The notes under the pieces: model-generated
What the model was told of the DNA's origin: nothing
Seen by the model: only the letters and a program-made list of their open reading frames with translations
Database searches by the model: none
Made by a program: the position numbers and the translations under genes
Part shown: positions 55,937-64,000 of the stretch, piece by piece
How the letters are laid out: the number at the start of each line of letters is the position of its first letter
Numbering within the stretch: position 1 is the first letter of the stretch
NCBI GenBank assembly: GCA_007996965.1
Contig: BIMP01000001.1
Coordinates: 1,178,001-1,242,000 of the forward strand
DNA from: a cyanobiont of Ornithocercus magnificus
GTDB taxonomy: Bacteria > Cyanobacteriota > Cyanobacteriia > PCC-6307 > Cyanobiaceae
Reading direction: 5' to 3'
DNA length: 64,000 bases

Positions 55937-56312
55937 GTAGGACCAGATGAAGGCTATATAGAGCTTTCACACTCACTGATGTGAAAGCAGATACCGCTAC
56001 AATTGGGTAATACTGTCTTCGCCTTGACTCTACTTATAGAACTAGTATACTAAGGGATCTAGTCTGGCGAATATTGAGAAATTTTGCCATTAAGAGTCAA
56101 TGATATAAGTTCTGAAACATTATGTACAGATCTTCCTTTGCCCTAATGTGATACTTACGCTGTGAGGTTGAGACCTTCCGGTCAATACTAGGACTTCGAC
56201 TTGGATTTAAAATAGTTGGTACTTTGATAATCGGGGGCTCATTACACACTAGGTATTCATGATTGTAGAGGTCAAAACTCATGGTCTTCATATTAGTCTA
56301 GATAGTTAAGGG
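55937..56312. other. Spacer between rlmH and the pentapeptide gene
   Basis: About 375 bases. A 64-codon minus-strand frame (56097-56291, MKTMSFDLYNHEYLVCNEPP start) has somewhat protein-like composition and is listed separately with low confidence. No terminator or RNA gene is evident. Confidence 0.4.
56097..56291 (-). CDS. Possible small hypothetical protein, 64 aa
   Basis: An ATG at 56291 opens 64 codons with a plausible composition: MSFDLYNHEYLVCNEPP, a proline-rich middle and a basic KVSTSQRKYHIR stretch. No domain or membrane segment is recognised. It lies on the same strand just after the pentapeptide-repeat gene. It may be chance. Confidence 0.3.
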   Translation of the reverse strand: MKTMSFDLYNHEYLVCNEPPIIKVPTILNPSRSPSIDRKVSTSQRKYHIRAKEDLYIMFQNLYH

Positions 56313-56837
56313 TCAAGGGCAGCCAAGACTATCGCGGGTAGTACGGCCAGTTACAGGGTTGGTACCTTCAGCCGTAGCACATAGGGCTTTCAACACATCG
56401 TTTCTTAATGGCACATTTGTGAAATCAGCTCCAGTAATTGTTACGTTTTTAAAACGTGTGTTAAAGGCAAAAGCATTTTCCAGCACTGCATTACTGAGAT
56501 CTGTACCGTCGAAGACCGCAGAGTCGAGTGTTGCTTCTCTTAAGTCAGCACCCTTAAGCTTAGCATCTTGAAGCTTAGCGCCGAATAAACTAGCACCGCG
56601 CAGGTCGCTTCCTGATAGGTTTGCCTCGCGTAAATTAGTCAGGTTGAAAGTAACGCCTCGCAAATCACGTTTTGAGAAGTCAGCCTCGATCAGCACTTGC
56701 TTAGCATAGTCCATGGCTGCAAGGCTAGGCTGGCATGGCAACAGAATTACCAAAAATAGAGAGACTAGGAGAGACAGAACACGAGTATACACCTGGTACC
56801 CCAAGATAAACCTTTTAGTATGAGCCCAAGCTTGCAC
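56313..56837 (-). CDS. Exported pentapeptide-repeat protein
   Basis: This 174-aa protein has an N-terminal signal (about 15-41, ending PSLAA) and then about 15 A(D/N)Lxx pentapeptide repeats forming a right-handed beta-helix (for example GSDLRGASLFGAKLQDAKLK). A C-terminal cap has two cysteines (ALCATAEG and SLGC) that could form a disulfide. This is the pattern of lumenal pentapeptide proteins of thylakoids. The function is unknown. Confidence 0.85.
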   Translation of the reverse strand: MQAWAHTKRFILGYQVYTRVLSLLVSLFLVILLPCQPSLAAMDYAKQVLIEADFSKRDLRGVTFNLTNLREANLSGSDLRGASLFGAKLQDAKLKGADLREATLDSAVFDGTDLSNAVLENAFAFNTRFKNVTITGADFTNVPLRNDVLKALCATAEGTNPVTGRTTRDSLGCP

Positions 56838-57145
56838 TTGGACCGAGAAGAATGATAGTATGATAGTCTAAAATAAATTGATGCTGAAACAAAGCTGCTA
56901 CTAAGTATTATGGTGTTGTGCTATTGAGGGCCCTGGCTGGAATTCAGGGAAAAGTGTTCTCCTGCAGTCGAGGTTGAAACCAGCTGAATACTTGAGTTAG
57001 ATCCTAGAATGTAGGAATAGATGCAGCTTGCGGTATTAGATCCGGTACCTGCTTATGTTTCATGGGTCTTAGTTCAAGTCTGGATCTGTAGGGCTGCTCT
57101 AACGCCCCATTAAACCTTGAAGAGTCATTCTGGTCAATCGTAGTC
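56838..57145. other. Divergent spacer between pentapeptide gene and ksgA
   Basis: About 310 bases must hold the promoters of both genes. A 66-codon antisense frame across the ksgA start is a shadow. I see no clear operator or RNA gene. Confidence 0.4.
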
Positions 57146-57979
57146 ATGGCACCTTTAAAATCTGCTACCCGCAAACGTTTCGGACAGCACTGGCTTAAGG
57201 ACACAACTGTTTTGAACCAAATTATCTATGCAGCTAAGTTGGTTCCAGAGGACCGTATCTTGGAGATTGGTCCTGGTCGTGGGGCCCTTACTAGGCACCT
57301 ATTAGCTTCTCCCGCTGCAATGGTACACGCTATTGAACTAGACCATAACTTAGTAGGCAAACTGCGGCAAGACTTTGGTCGTGACCCACGCTTCAGCCTA
57401 TGTGAGGGTGATGCTCTTAGGGTGTCTTTAGAGCTACCCAATAAAATTCAAGCTACTAAGGTAGTAGCTAACATTCCCTACAATATAACTGGTCCGTTAC
57501 TAAAGCGATTGCTAGGTAGCTTTAGTGATCCTGTAGAACCTACTTTTGGACGGCTTGTTCTACTCGTTCAACGAGAAATAGCTGAGCGTATCCAGGCACA
57601 ACCCGGAAGTAGTAACTTTAGTGCAATAAGTGTACGTATGCAACTGATAAGCCATTGTTTTAGTATCTGTGCTGTTGCTTCTCATTGCTTTCAGCCACCA
57701 CCGAAAGTGCAGTCTGAAGTAATTGTTATTGAACCTTTGCCAAAGTCGCAGCGACCTGACTCAGACCTCGCACGACGCGTAGACGCATTGCTGCGTATGG
57801 CTTTCCAGGCTCGCCGTAAAATGCTGCGCAGCACGCTGTTAGGAATTGCGCCAATTGAGCAGCTCTGGAACCTGGCAAACCGTGCGGGAATCCATCTCAA
57901 TCAGCGACCTCAAGACCTGGAGCCAAAAGCCTGGCTGAGGCTTGCTGAAGAGCTGGCTAGGGTCGACTGTTATAGTTAA
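57146..57979 (+). CDS. rsmA: 16S rRNA (A1518/A1519-N6,N6)-dimethyltransferase
   Basis: RsmA/KsgA dimethylates two adenines at the 3' end of 16S rRNA. The 277-aa protein has KRFGQHWLKD, the SAM-binding ILEIGPGRGALTRHLL and the catalytic NIPYNITGPLL. A C-terminal domain ends LARVDCYS. The order rsmA followed by ispE is common in picocyanobacteria. The start at ATG 57146 (MAPLKSATRKRFGQ) fits the family. Confidence 0.96.
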   Translation: MAPLKSATRKRFGQHWLKDTTVLNQIIYAAKLVPEDRILEIGPGRGALTRHLLASPAAMVHAIELDHNLVGKLRQDFGRDPRFSLCEGDALRVSLELPNKIQATKVVANIPYNITGPLLKRLLGSFSDPVEPTFGRLVLLVQREIAERIQAQPGSSNFSAISVRMQLISHCFSICAVASHCFQPPPKVQSEVIVIEPLPKSQRPDSDLARRVDALLRMAFQARRKMLRSTLLGIAPIEQLWNLANRAGIHLNQRPQDLEPKAWLRLAEELARVDCYS

Positions 57980-58290
57980 GAATTTCTCCCTCGGGGCATA
58001 CAAAAAAACTAGGTTCAAATCCTTGCAGTAGATAGGTAAACCTCGAAGGAAGACCAAGACAGACTATAGTCTGAACAGGCTGACTTATCTAGGATTATTC
58101 GCTAATGCTTCTTCGGTAACATACAGGGAAATCATATACTTATGGACTACGCTCAGATATGGGGCAGATACACTCAATCTAAGACCTTACCAGTTTCCAT
58201 CAAGCTGTCTAGTCACGCTGTACCTTCACGTATCTCTAAACTGGAACCATATTTATTCCTCTGACGCAACATGATAAGGCTGTCAAGTTT
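57980..58290. other. Spacer between ksgA and ispE
   Basis: About 310 bases. I see no gene. A TTCAAAT loop at 58014-58020 resembles a tRNA T-loop, but the rest of a cloverleaf is absent. The ispE promoter should be here. Confidence 0.45.
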
Positions 58291-59229
58291 GTGCATAAGG
58301 TGAGTCTACAGGTGAGCGCCCCTGCCAAGGTGAATTTGCATCTGGAGGTGCTGGGTTTGCGGTCAGATGGCTTTCACGAGCTGGCTCTGATGATGCAGAG
58401 TATCAATCTTGCTGATGAGCTTCTATTCGACGACACAAATGATGGTGTAATCAGACTAACTTGTGACGATCTCAACCTCGACACTGGCCCAGATAACCTG
58501 GTTATGCAGGCAGCTAAATTGTTGCGCCACTACTCTGGTTGCCACCAGCTTGGGGCACATATCCACTTGTGTAAACATATCCCGATAGGTGCTGGCCTAG
58601 CAGGAGGTTCTAGTGATGGTGCTGCAACCTTAGTTGGCCTAAATGTGCTCTGGAGGCTTGGGCTGCATAGACAAGAGTTGGAAAACTTAGCAGCTCGTCT
58701 AGGATCTGACATGCCATTTTGCATAGCTGGCGGGAGGCAGCTTTGCTTCGGACGCGGAGAACGCCTAGAGCCCCTATCAACACCACATTGGCCTACTGCA
58801 CTCTTACTGGTTAAGAACCCGAAGGTAAGTGTATCAACATCCTGGGCCTACCGCCGTTACCGCAAACTTTTTGAGACGCGGTACCTTACTGATGAAACTG
58901 CATTTGAGATTCGTCGCCAGCAACTTCGTAGTCAGTTCGGTTTCGTAACTGCTGGCAGTAGCAGTCTTTCTCTACCCCTGCGCAATGATTTGCAGGAAGC
59001 TGTGGCGCCGGCAACACTTTCTGTGAAGGTTGCTCTCGAGCTACTGCAAGCTGTACCAGATACACAGGCTGTGGCTATGAGCGGGTCAGGACCTAGCTGC
59101 TTTGCACTGTTTGCTGATATGCAGCAGGCGGCATCAGTAATGGAACTCAACCGCTTAAGTTTTGAGGCAGCGGGATTCCAGGTCTGGTGTTGCTCATTTC
59201 TGTCACAAGGCGTCAAAGTGCTGAGATGA
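58291..59229 (+). CDS. ispE: 4-diphosphocytidyl-2-C-methyl-D-erythritol kinase
   Basis: IspE phosphorylates CDP-ME in the MEP isoprenoid pathway. The 312-aa GHMP kinase has SAPAKVNLHLEVLGLR at the start and the ATP loop PIGAGLAGGSSDGAATL near 95-111. The C-terminal GSGPSCFALF motif is also present. It starts at GTG 58291. Its stop overlaps the DUF3082 start (ATGA), so translation is coupled. Confidence 0.95.
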   Translation: MHKVSLQVSAPAKVNLHLEVLGLRSDGFHELALMMQSINLADELLFDDTNDGVIRLTCDDLNLDTGPDNLVMQAAKLLRHYSGCHQLGAHIHLCKHIPIGAGLAGGSSDGAATLVGLNVLWRLGLHRQELENLAARLGSDMPFCIAGGRQLCFGRGERLEPLSTPHWPTALLLVKNPKVSVSTSWAYRRYRKLFETRYLTDETAFEIRRQQLRSQFGFVTAGSSSLSLPLRNDLQEAVAPATLSVKVALELLQAVPDTQAVAMSGSGPSCFALFADMQQAASVMELNRLSFEAAGFQVWCCSFLSQGVKVLR

Positions 59230-59558
59230 GTCAAACTGGTAAATCCGCGACAAGTGTCAGCTCTGAGTCGCAGCTAGCCCGGCCACGCAAAGGCCTGCTA
59301 AGTTACTTATCCGGCGCTTTAACTGGTGCCACTCTTGCCTGGCTGAGCTTCGGCTTAAGTCAACGCATGGTCACCTATTTTGCTGCACACCCGCCAGCTC
59401 TTAATTCTGCTATAGGTCAAACCATTGCCTCAGCTCTTAGAACTCTGCTGACTGGCATGTGTTTTCTAGCCACTTTCAGCTTTGCCTTCGTTGGACTTGG
59501 ACTATCGCTCATTTTTCTTCGCAGAATATTCACAGGCAGCAAATTGCATGAAACTTAA
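59226..59558 (+). CDS. DUF3082 membrane protein
   Basis: This 110-aa protein starts at MSQTGKSATS (59226), inside the ispE stop codon. After a polar, basic leader (RPRKG), two hydrophobic segments (LLSYLSGALTGATLAWLSF; LLTGMCFLATFSFAFVGLGL) match the DUF3082 pattern of cyanobacteria. The function is unknown. The longer frame from 59187 is rejected because it lies inside ispE. Confidence 0.8.
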   Translation: MSQTGKSATSVSSESQLARPRKGLLSYLSGALTGATLAWLSFGLSQRMVTYFAAHPPALNSAIGQTIASALRTLLTGMCFLATFSFAFVGLGLSLIFLRRIFTGSKLHET

Positions 59559-59596
59559 GCACCTGTTGATAAAAGCTTCCTCAGCAACCAATTGAG

Positions 59597-59692
59597 ATGA
59601 CACCGCAAGACCTGGGACTTCTTGTGCTGCTACTTAGTCCAGGCTTACTCATCTCAGTGCTTCTTCTACTCACCTTTGCTGCTGGGGGCTAA
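59597..59692 (+). CDS. 31-aa single-span membrane microprotein
   Basis: ATG at 59597 opens 31 codons (MTPQDLGLLVLLLSPGLLIS and eleven more) ending in GG and TAA. It is almost wholly one hydrophobic helix with a short acidic N-terminus. A pattern of helix, Ser-Pro-Gly and terminal Gly-Gly recalls small thylakoid subunits such as Psb30, but I cannot assign it. It lies between DUF3082 and pdhB, spaced like a member of the operon. Confidence 0.5.
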   Translation: MTPQDLGLLVLLLSPGLLISVLLLLTFAAGG

Positions 59693-59753
59693 GGTCGATG
59701 GCTCTGGAGTAGACTATTAATTTACACCAACTCGTCAGAACTCTAGAAAATCT

Positions 59754-60737
59754 GTGGCAGGGACGCTTTTCTTCAATGCACTCCGTGAAGCTATCGACGA
59801 GGAGATGGCCCGAGACCCCTATGTCTGTGTAATAGGGGAAGATGTGGGCCACTATGGCGGCTCATACAAGGTCACTAAAGATCTTTATGAAAAGTACGGC
59901 GCACTCCGAGTTCTAGACACACCAATCGCTGAGAACAGTTTCACTGGCATGGCAGTTGGTGCAGCAATGACTGGTCTACGGCCAATCGTAGAGGGCATGA
60001 ACATGGGTTTTTTGCTGCTGGCATTTAACCAAATCTCCAACAACATGGGCATGTTGCGTTACACTAGTGGTGGTAACTACAAGATTCCTACAGTTGTGCG
60101 GGGACCAGGTGGCGTTGGCCGTCAACTTGGTGCTGAGCACAGCCAGCGTCTTGAAGCCTACTTTCACGCGGTGCCCGGCATTAAGATAGTGGCCTGTAGT
60201 ACTCCTACGAATGCTAAGGGCCTGATGAAAGCAGCTATTCGCGATGATAACCCTGTCTTATTTTTTGAGCATGTTCTACTCTATAACCTTAGTGAGGCTT
60301 TACCAAAGGGAGAGTTCACTTGTGCTTTAGACCAGGCAGATATAGTACGCGAGGGCAGTGATTTAACAATTCTCACCTACTCTCGCATGCGCCACCATTG
60401 TCTCAAGGCACTAGAGCAGTTAGATGCTGATGGCATCAGTGCTGAACTGATTGATCTGATTAGTCTCAAACCCTTTGATATGGAGACGATTGCACGGTCA
60501 ATTCGCAAGACAAACCGAGTAATTGTTGTTGAAGAATGTATGAAAACCGGCGGTATCGGTGCAGAGTTGATCAGCCTGATTATTGAGGAATGCTTTGACG
60601 ATCTCGATGCTTGTCCTGTAAGACTCTCTAGCCAAGATATTCCAACGCCTTACAATGGCAGCCTAGAGAATCTAACGATTATTCAACCACATCAAATTGT
60701 TGAGGCAGCGCGTCAAATTACAGGCCAGAAGCTTTAA
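59754..60737 (+). CDS. pdhB: Pyruvate dehydrogenase E1 component, beta subunit
   Basis: PdhB pairs with PdhA to decarboxylate pyruvate to acetyl-CoA. The 327-aa transketolase-type protein has [17 protein letters not shown] near 28-45 and [18 protein letters not shown]. The PVLFFEH and [15 protein letters not shown] regions are also present. It starts at GTG 59754. secD follows 19 bases later, a gene order that looks typical of marine picocyanobacteria. Confidence 0.95.
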   Translation: MAGTLFFNALREAIDEEMARDPYVCVIGEDVGHYGGSYKVTKDLYEKYGALRVLDTPIAENSFTGMAVGAAMTGLRPIVEGMNMGFLLLAFNQISNNMGMLRYTSGGNYKIPTVVRGPGGVGRQLGAEHSQRLEAYFHAVPGIKIVACSTPTNAKGLMKAAIRDDNPVLFFEHVLLYNLSEALPKGEFTCALDQADIVREGSDLTILTYSRMRHHCLKALEQLDADGISAELIDLISLKPFDMETIARSIRKTNRVIVVEECMKTGGIGAELISLIIEECFDDLDACPVRLSSQDIPTPYNGSLENLTIIQPHQIVEAARQITGQKL

Positions 60738-60756
60738 GAGAACTTAAAAGAAATGT

Positions 60757-62247
60757 ATGGGTCGACAACAGGGCTGGCTTACTTTAATTCTAGCACTGAC
60801 AGCTTTAGCAACAGCTGCACTAGCCTCTTTTCCTCTGCAGCTTGGTCTCGATCTGCGTGGCGGCAGTCAACTAACCCTACGAGTACAGCCTGATAGCGAA
60901 ACCAGTGTTGTTCAAGCTGAGCAGTTAGAAGCAGTGAGGCAGGTCCTTGATCGCCGCATTAACGGACTCGGGGTAGAGGAATCTGCTCTGCAAACTCTCG
61001 GTAGTAGTCAGCTCGTGCTCCAGCTCGCTGGCGAGGCAGATCCATCTAAAGCTGCAGAAGTGCTAGGCAAGACTGCATTGCTTGAATTCCGAGCTGAGAA
61101 AGAGGACTCTAGCTCTCAATTACAACAGCTAACCCAGTTGCGTGCTCTACTTGGTTTGATCCAAGCCCGTGTTGGACCTGACAACACTCTAACAGAGCAA
61201 GATAGTGAACTTATACAGCAGGCCAGGGAAGCTCTGCAATTGCCCATAGTTGATAACACTGAGGAAGTTCCGGAGCAGCTGAAGCAGCTACAAGACAGTG
61301 TCGATGAACTTATCAGTCAGGCTTACGGATTAACACAACTTACTGGTAAGAATCTAACTAGGGCCGGTATCGCACCAGAGCCGAACCGCCCAGATGTCTG
61401 GGTAGTTACTCTTGACTTTAATAAGGATGGTGGAGATCGCTTTGCAGAGCTTACCCGCAATATTGCCGATACTGGAAAAACCTTAGGCATTTTTCTCGAC
61501 GGCCGCCGCATCAGCGCCGCTGTTGTTGGACCTGAGTTTAAAGAGACTGGCATCAGTGGTGGGGCAGCTCAGATCTCAGGTGGCTTTAGCTTTGAGGAGG
61601 CACGTGAGCTGGAAATACTTCTCCGTGGTGGATCGCTACCACTACCTGTCACAATAATCGAGCAACGTACTGTTGGCCCATCCTTAGGCGCTGAAAATGT
61701 ACGTCGTAGTCTAGTAGCTGCTCTAACTGGATTAGCTCTTGTAGTTGTATTCATGATTCTAGTTTATCGCTTGGCAGGTATAGTAGCTATGGTAGCTCTT
61801 AGCTTGTACCTCTTATTTAACCTAGCGACTTATACTTTAATCCCCGTTACTTTAACATTGCCTGGTATTGCTGGTCTCATACTTAGTATTGGTATGGCTG
61901 TAGATGCCAACATACTAGTTTTTAAGCGGGTTAAAGATGAGCTACAGCAAGGTAATACTCTCATACGCTCGATCGAAGCTGGCTTTTCCCGAGCTTTCTC
62001 CTCAATTCTCGATGGCCATCTCACTACTCTAATTAGTTGCGCTGCACTTTTCTTGCTAGGTACAGGTTTTATTAAGGGGTTTGCAGCGACTCTTGGTATT
62101 GGTGTTTCACTAAGCCTTTTCACTGCCCTTAGCTGCACTCGGACGCTACTGCGCTTTCTGATGACTTATCCTGCTTTACGGCGTGTTACATACTTCCTCC
62201 CCGCCCATGAACTTCCTTCGGCTTCCCCTCTTAACCTAATCAATTGA
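60757..62247 (+). CDS. secD: Protein translocase subunit SecD
   Basis: SecD helps pull secreted proteins through SecYEG with the proton gradient. This 496-aa protein has the N-terminal membrane helix, the LGLDLRGGSQLTLRV motif and a large periplasmic domain. The C-terminal membrane part carries LPLPVTIIEQRTVGPSLGAE and the SIGMAVDANILVFKRVKDEL motif. It ends just before secF, with three bases between. Confidence 0.95.
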   Translation: MGRQQGWLTLILALTALATAALASFPLQLGLDLRGGSQLTLRVQPDSETSVVQAEQLEAVRQVLDRRINGLGVEESALQTLGSSQLVLQLAGEADPSKAAEVLGKTALLEFRAEKEDSSSQLQQLTQLRALLGLIQARVGPDNTLTEQDSELIQQAREALQLPIVDNTEEVPEQLKQLQDSVDELISQAYGLTQLTGKNLTRAGIAPEPNRPDVWVVTLDFNKDGGDRFAELTRNIADTGKTLGIFLDGRRISAAVVGPEFKETGISGGAAQISGGFSFEEARELEILLRGGSLPLPVTIIEQRTVGPSLGAENVRRSLVAALTGLALVVVFMILVYRLAGIVAMVALSLYLLFNLATYTLIPVTLTLPGIAGLILSIGMAVDANILVFKRVKDELQQGNTLIRSIEAGFSRAFSSILDGHLTTLISCAALFLLGTGFIKGFAATLGIGVSLSLFTALSCTRTLLRFLMTYPALRRVTYFLPAHELPSASPLNLIN

Positions 62248-62250
62248 TTT

Positions 62251-63216
62251 ATGGCCGTTGTCACTTCTAGGGCTATACAACCACGGCTCGCAATCTGCCG
62301 TCAGCGTAGTCTTATATGGATGATCTCAGCAATCTTATTGTTACTGTCTCTAGTTGGATTGGTACTGAGCTGGTTAAATCCAACCATCAGGTCACCGCTG
62401 CGTCCAGGGCTTGACTTCACTGGAGGTACGCAGATCCAGCTTGAGCGCGCTTGTGGCGATATCTGTAATAGTCTCTCTTCACTCCAGATAAATCAGTTCC
62501 TCGCAGAGATCTCTCTATCTTCTGACACTAACCTACCCCTACTGGATGGGGCACGTGTGCAGCTCCTCGATAGTTCTCAGTCTCTTGCACTACGACTACC
62601 CACTCTTACGCCTACCCAGGGTCAGGTAGTAATCAGCGCACTAGAAAAAGTTGCTGGGCCATTCATTCCTGGTAGCCAAGCTATCGACACGATCGGGCCA
62701 ACTCTGGGATCTCAGCTATTTCGCAGCAGCTTAATTTCTCTATCGGTTGCTTTGGTTTCAATCGCAATTTACATCAGCATACGCTTTGACCGACTTTTCG
62801 CTGTGCTAGCTCTCATAGCCTTAGCACATGACGTGTTAATTGTCTGTGGTGTATTTGCTTGGCTCGGACTATTATACGCTCTTGAAGTAAATAGTCTCTT
62901 TGCTGTCGCCTTGCTTACTATTGCAGGGTACTCAGTCAATGACACCGTCGTAGTCTTTGACCAGATTCGTGAGTGTCGTCGTGTTGACGTCGATTTACCG
63001 TTGAGGATACAAATTGACAATGCTGTTTCAGTAACACTAACGCGTACACTTTATACTAGCGGAACTACACTTTTGCCACTACTAACGCTAATTCTATTTG
63101 GAGGTTCTACTCTGTTCTGGTTTGCGGTTGCGCTCGCACTGGGAGTTATTGTAGGTAGCTGGTCAAGTATAGCTCTAGCCCCATCGCTCCTAAGTCTACG
63201 CGAGACTGCTATTTGA
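62251..63216 (+). CDS. secF: Protein translocase subunit SecF
   Basis: SecF works with SecD in protein export. This 321-aa protein has a first membrane helix, the PGLDFTGGTQIQLE motif, and five C-terminal helices. The VNDTVVVFDQIRE signature is clear. It starts at ATG 62251 and its end overlaps the start of the small membrane gene downstream by four bases. Confidence 0.95.
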   Translation: MAVVTSRAIQPRLAICRQRSLIWMISAILLLLSLVGLVLSWLNPTIRSPLRPGLDFTGGTQIQLERACGDICNSLSSLQINQFLAEISLSSDTNLPLLDGARVQLLDSSQSLALRLPTLTPTQGQVVISALEKVAGPFIPGSQAIDTIGPTLGSQLFRSSLISLSVALVSIAIYISIRFDRLFAVLALIALAHDVLIVCGVFAWLGLLYALEVNSLFAVALLTIAGYSVNDTVVVFDQIRECRRVDVDLPLRIQIDNAVSVTLTRTLYTSGTTLLPLLTLILFGGSTLFWFAVALALGVIVGSWSSIALAPSLLSLRETAI

Positions 63217-63458
63217 AGTCTGTGCCTAGTAATGTGCAACAGGAGATAGCAGACTACAGTAGCTCACGTTGGCTGCCGCTACTTCTCCTCGTGTTAGCCC
63301 TGTTAGATCTTCGTCAGGAGCTGCGTCTATTAATAGATCACTTTACTGCTACATCTCTATTATATGCTATTCGGCATCATCTACTTGCAGTAGCCGTGTT
63401 AGCGAGCTTACCATCGTTATGGCGCCGATATGGGCCGATCATATCAAATCATTCCTGA
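63213..63458 (+). CDS. Small membrane protein after secF, 81 aa
   Basis: This frame starts at a TTG that overlaps the secF stop and encodes 81 aa. Two hydrophobic segments (RWLPLLLLVLALLDLRQEL; HLLAVAVLASLPSL) are joined by a His-containing loop, ending WRRYGPIISNHS. It is likely translated with secF. The family is not recognised, though small membrane proteins in this position are known in related genomes. Confidence 0.6.
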   Translation: MKSVPSNVQQEIADYSSSRWLPLLLLVLALLDLRQELRLLIDHFTATSLLYAIRHHLLAVAVLASLPSLWRRYGPIISNHS

Positions 63459-63571
63459 AAACATGGGGCAAATCTAATAGCCTCGACTTTATTTATGAAA
63501 TTAGGGCTTATGATATGAAGGGTCATGATTGTAATTTGTAGGCTGTCCAAGACTTTACTTGACTTGAAACC

Positions 63572-64000
63572 TTACCCCCAGCTGTCTAGTAAGTCTCGAA
63601 CAATTACCTCACGTATTAGCACCTGAAGCATAACAGTCAATGGTAATGCTAATAGTAAGCCGAGTGGTCCAAATAGCACTGTGAATATGAACTGTGCTGT
63701 AAGCGTAAATCCAGGCAATAAGTTGACCTGGTACTGCATCACCGATGGAGTGATCACATAACTTTCCAAGTTTTGTACCACCACATAGAGACCGAGGACA
63801 GCTACGGCTTTCCAAGGAGCATCTAGAAGTGCCACCGACATTGGGAAAATAGTACTAAGTGTTGGGCCAATATTTGGGATGACATTAAGCATGCCTGCCA
63901 GAACGGCATTTGCTATCACAAGCTTGATTCCCAGTAAAGAGAGACCAATTCCTGCGAGAACTCCTACACATATTGAGCTGATCAGTACCCCTATCATCCA
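63572..64000 (-). CDS. AI-2E transporter family (PerM) protein, N-terminus missing
   Basis: This minus-strand frame is open to the window edge, so the N-terminal part of the gene lies outside. The visible 142 residues are the C-terminal part of the AI-2E/PerM family, including NVIPNIGPTLSTIFP, the VVVQNLESYVITPSVMQ motif and FGPLGLLLALPLTVML. Family members are multispan membrane proteins, some linked to signal export or ion exchange. The substrate here is unknown. Confidence 0.85.
   Translation of the reverse strand, partial: WMIGVLISSICVGVLAGIGLSLLGIKLVIANAVLAGMLNVIPNIGPTLSTIFPMSVALLDAPWKAVAVLGLYVVVQNLESYVITPSVMQYQVNLLPGFTLTAQFIFTVLFGPLGLLLALPLTVMLQVLIREVIVRDLLDSWG

Noticed and set aside
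58010-58030. AGGTTCAAATCC, a tRNA T-loop lookalike
   Set aside because: No D-arm, anticodon arm or acceptor partner in the 80 bases around it on either strand.
1-64000. CRISPR array, insertion sequence, phage genes or prochlorosin (double-Gly leader) genes
   Set aside because: I saw no regularly spaced repeats, transposase or phage motifs, nor lanthipeptide leader sequences in the frames I examined.

Overview
The window looks like chromosome of a marine picocyanobacterium of the Prochlorococcus/Synechococcus lineage. The evidence is the gene content: menaquinone/phylloquinone genes (menD, menB), a cyanobacterial glycogen synthase, a solanesyl diphosphate synthase, FutA and MntC metal-binding proteins, and cyanobacteria-restricted families (PAM68-like, DUF760, DUF1350, DUF1816, DUF3082, DUF3288, DUF4336). 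Genes have moderate GC. Unusually long AT-rich spacers of 300-800 bases recur, a style that recalls low-light (MIT9313-like) Prochlorococcus more than streamlined high-light strains. I see no phycobilisome genes, phage genes, insertion sequences or CRISPR arrays. The taxonomic call is an inference from family recognition, not from an alignment.

Layout. 1-2.9 kb: a partial membrane protein, a 59-aa membrane protein, a DoxX protein with a structured leader, and a small-ORF cluster in a gene-poor stretch. 2.9-9.5 kb: endonuclease III, then a metal-homeostasis block with mntC-mntA-mntB, a ZnuA-type zinc binder, a CRP-family regulator, a helical protein of unknown function, ferritin on the opposite strand, and an unlisted 45-aa peptide rich in Cys and Lys. 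9.8-18.3 kb: DUF4336, DUF760, lepB, menD, menB, glgA, murF. 18.5-25 kb: glmU, aroA, futA and a UbiD-family decarboxylase. 25-29.5 kb: a tight plus-strand chain of comB, a nitrilase-like amidase, an AMIN/amidase_3 cell-wall hydrolase, murI and sds. 29.7-38.3 kb: acs, DUF1350, peroxiredoxin Q, a DEDDh exonuclease, pstS with a candidate Pho box, a long spacer, tRNA-Pro(GGG), small proteins and msrA.

38.3-50.4 kb: an ABC exporter half-molecule, DUF3288, trpD, carA, a STAS protein that appears to start at ATC, mini-RNase III, RlmB, DUF1816, gatA, dnaE. 50.4-64 kb: PAM68-like, rpsO, ruvA, a lipoprotein, an EamA transporter, dnaG, rlmH, a lumenal pentapeptide protein, ksgA, ispE, DUF3082, a 31-aa membrane peptide, pdhB, secD, secF, a small membrane protein and the C-terminal part of an AI-2E family protein.

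Most of the content is core housekeeping: replication, wall synthesis, quinone and isoprenoid synthesis, translation and secretion. The parts that merit a second look are the metal block with its Cys/Lys-rich peptide, several microproteins and hairpins in the long spacers, and a few non-canonical details in known genes (ATC start, shifted Fe-S cysteines, Asp in place of the ABC catalytic Glu).
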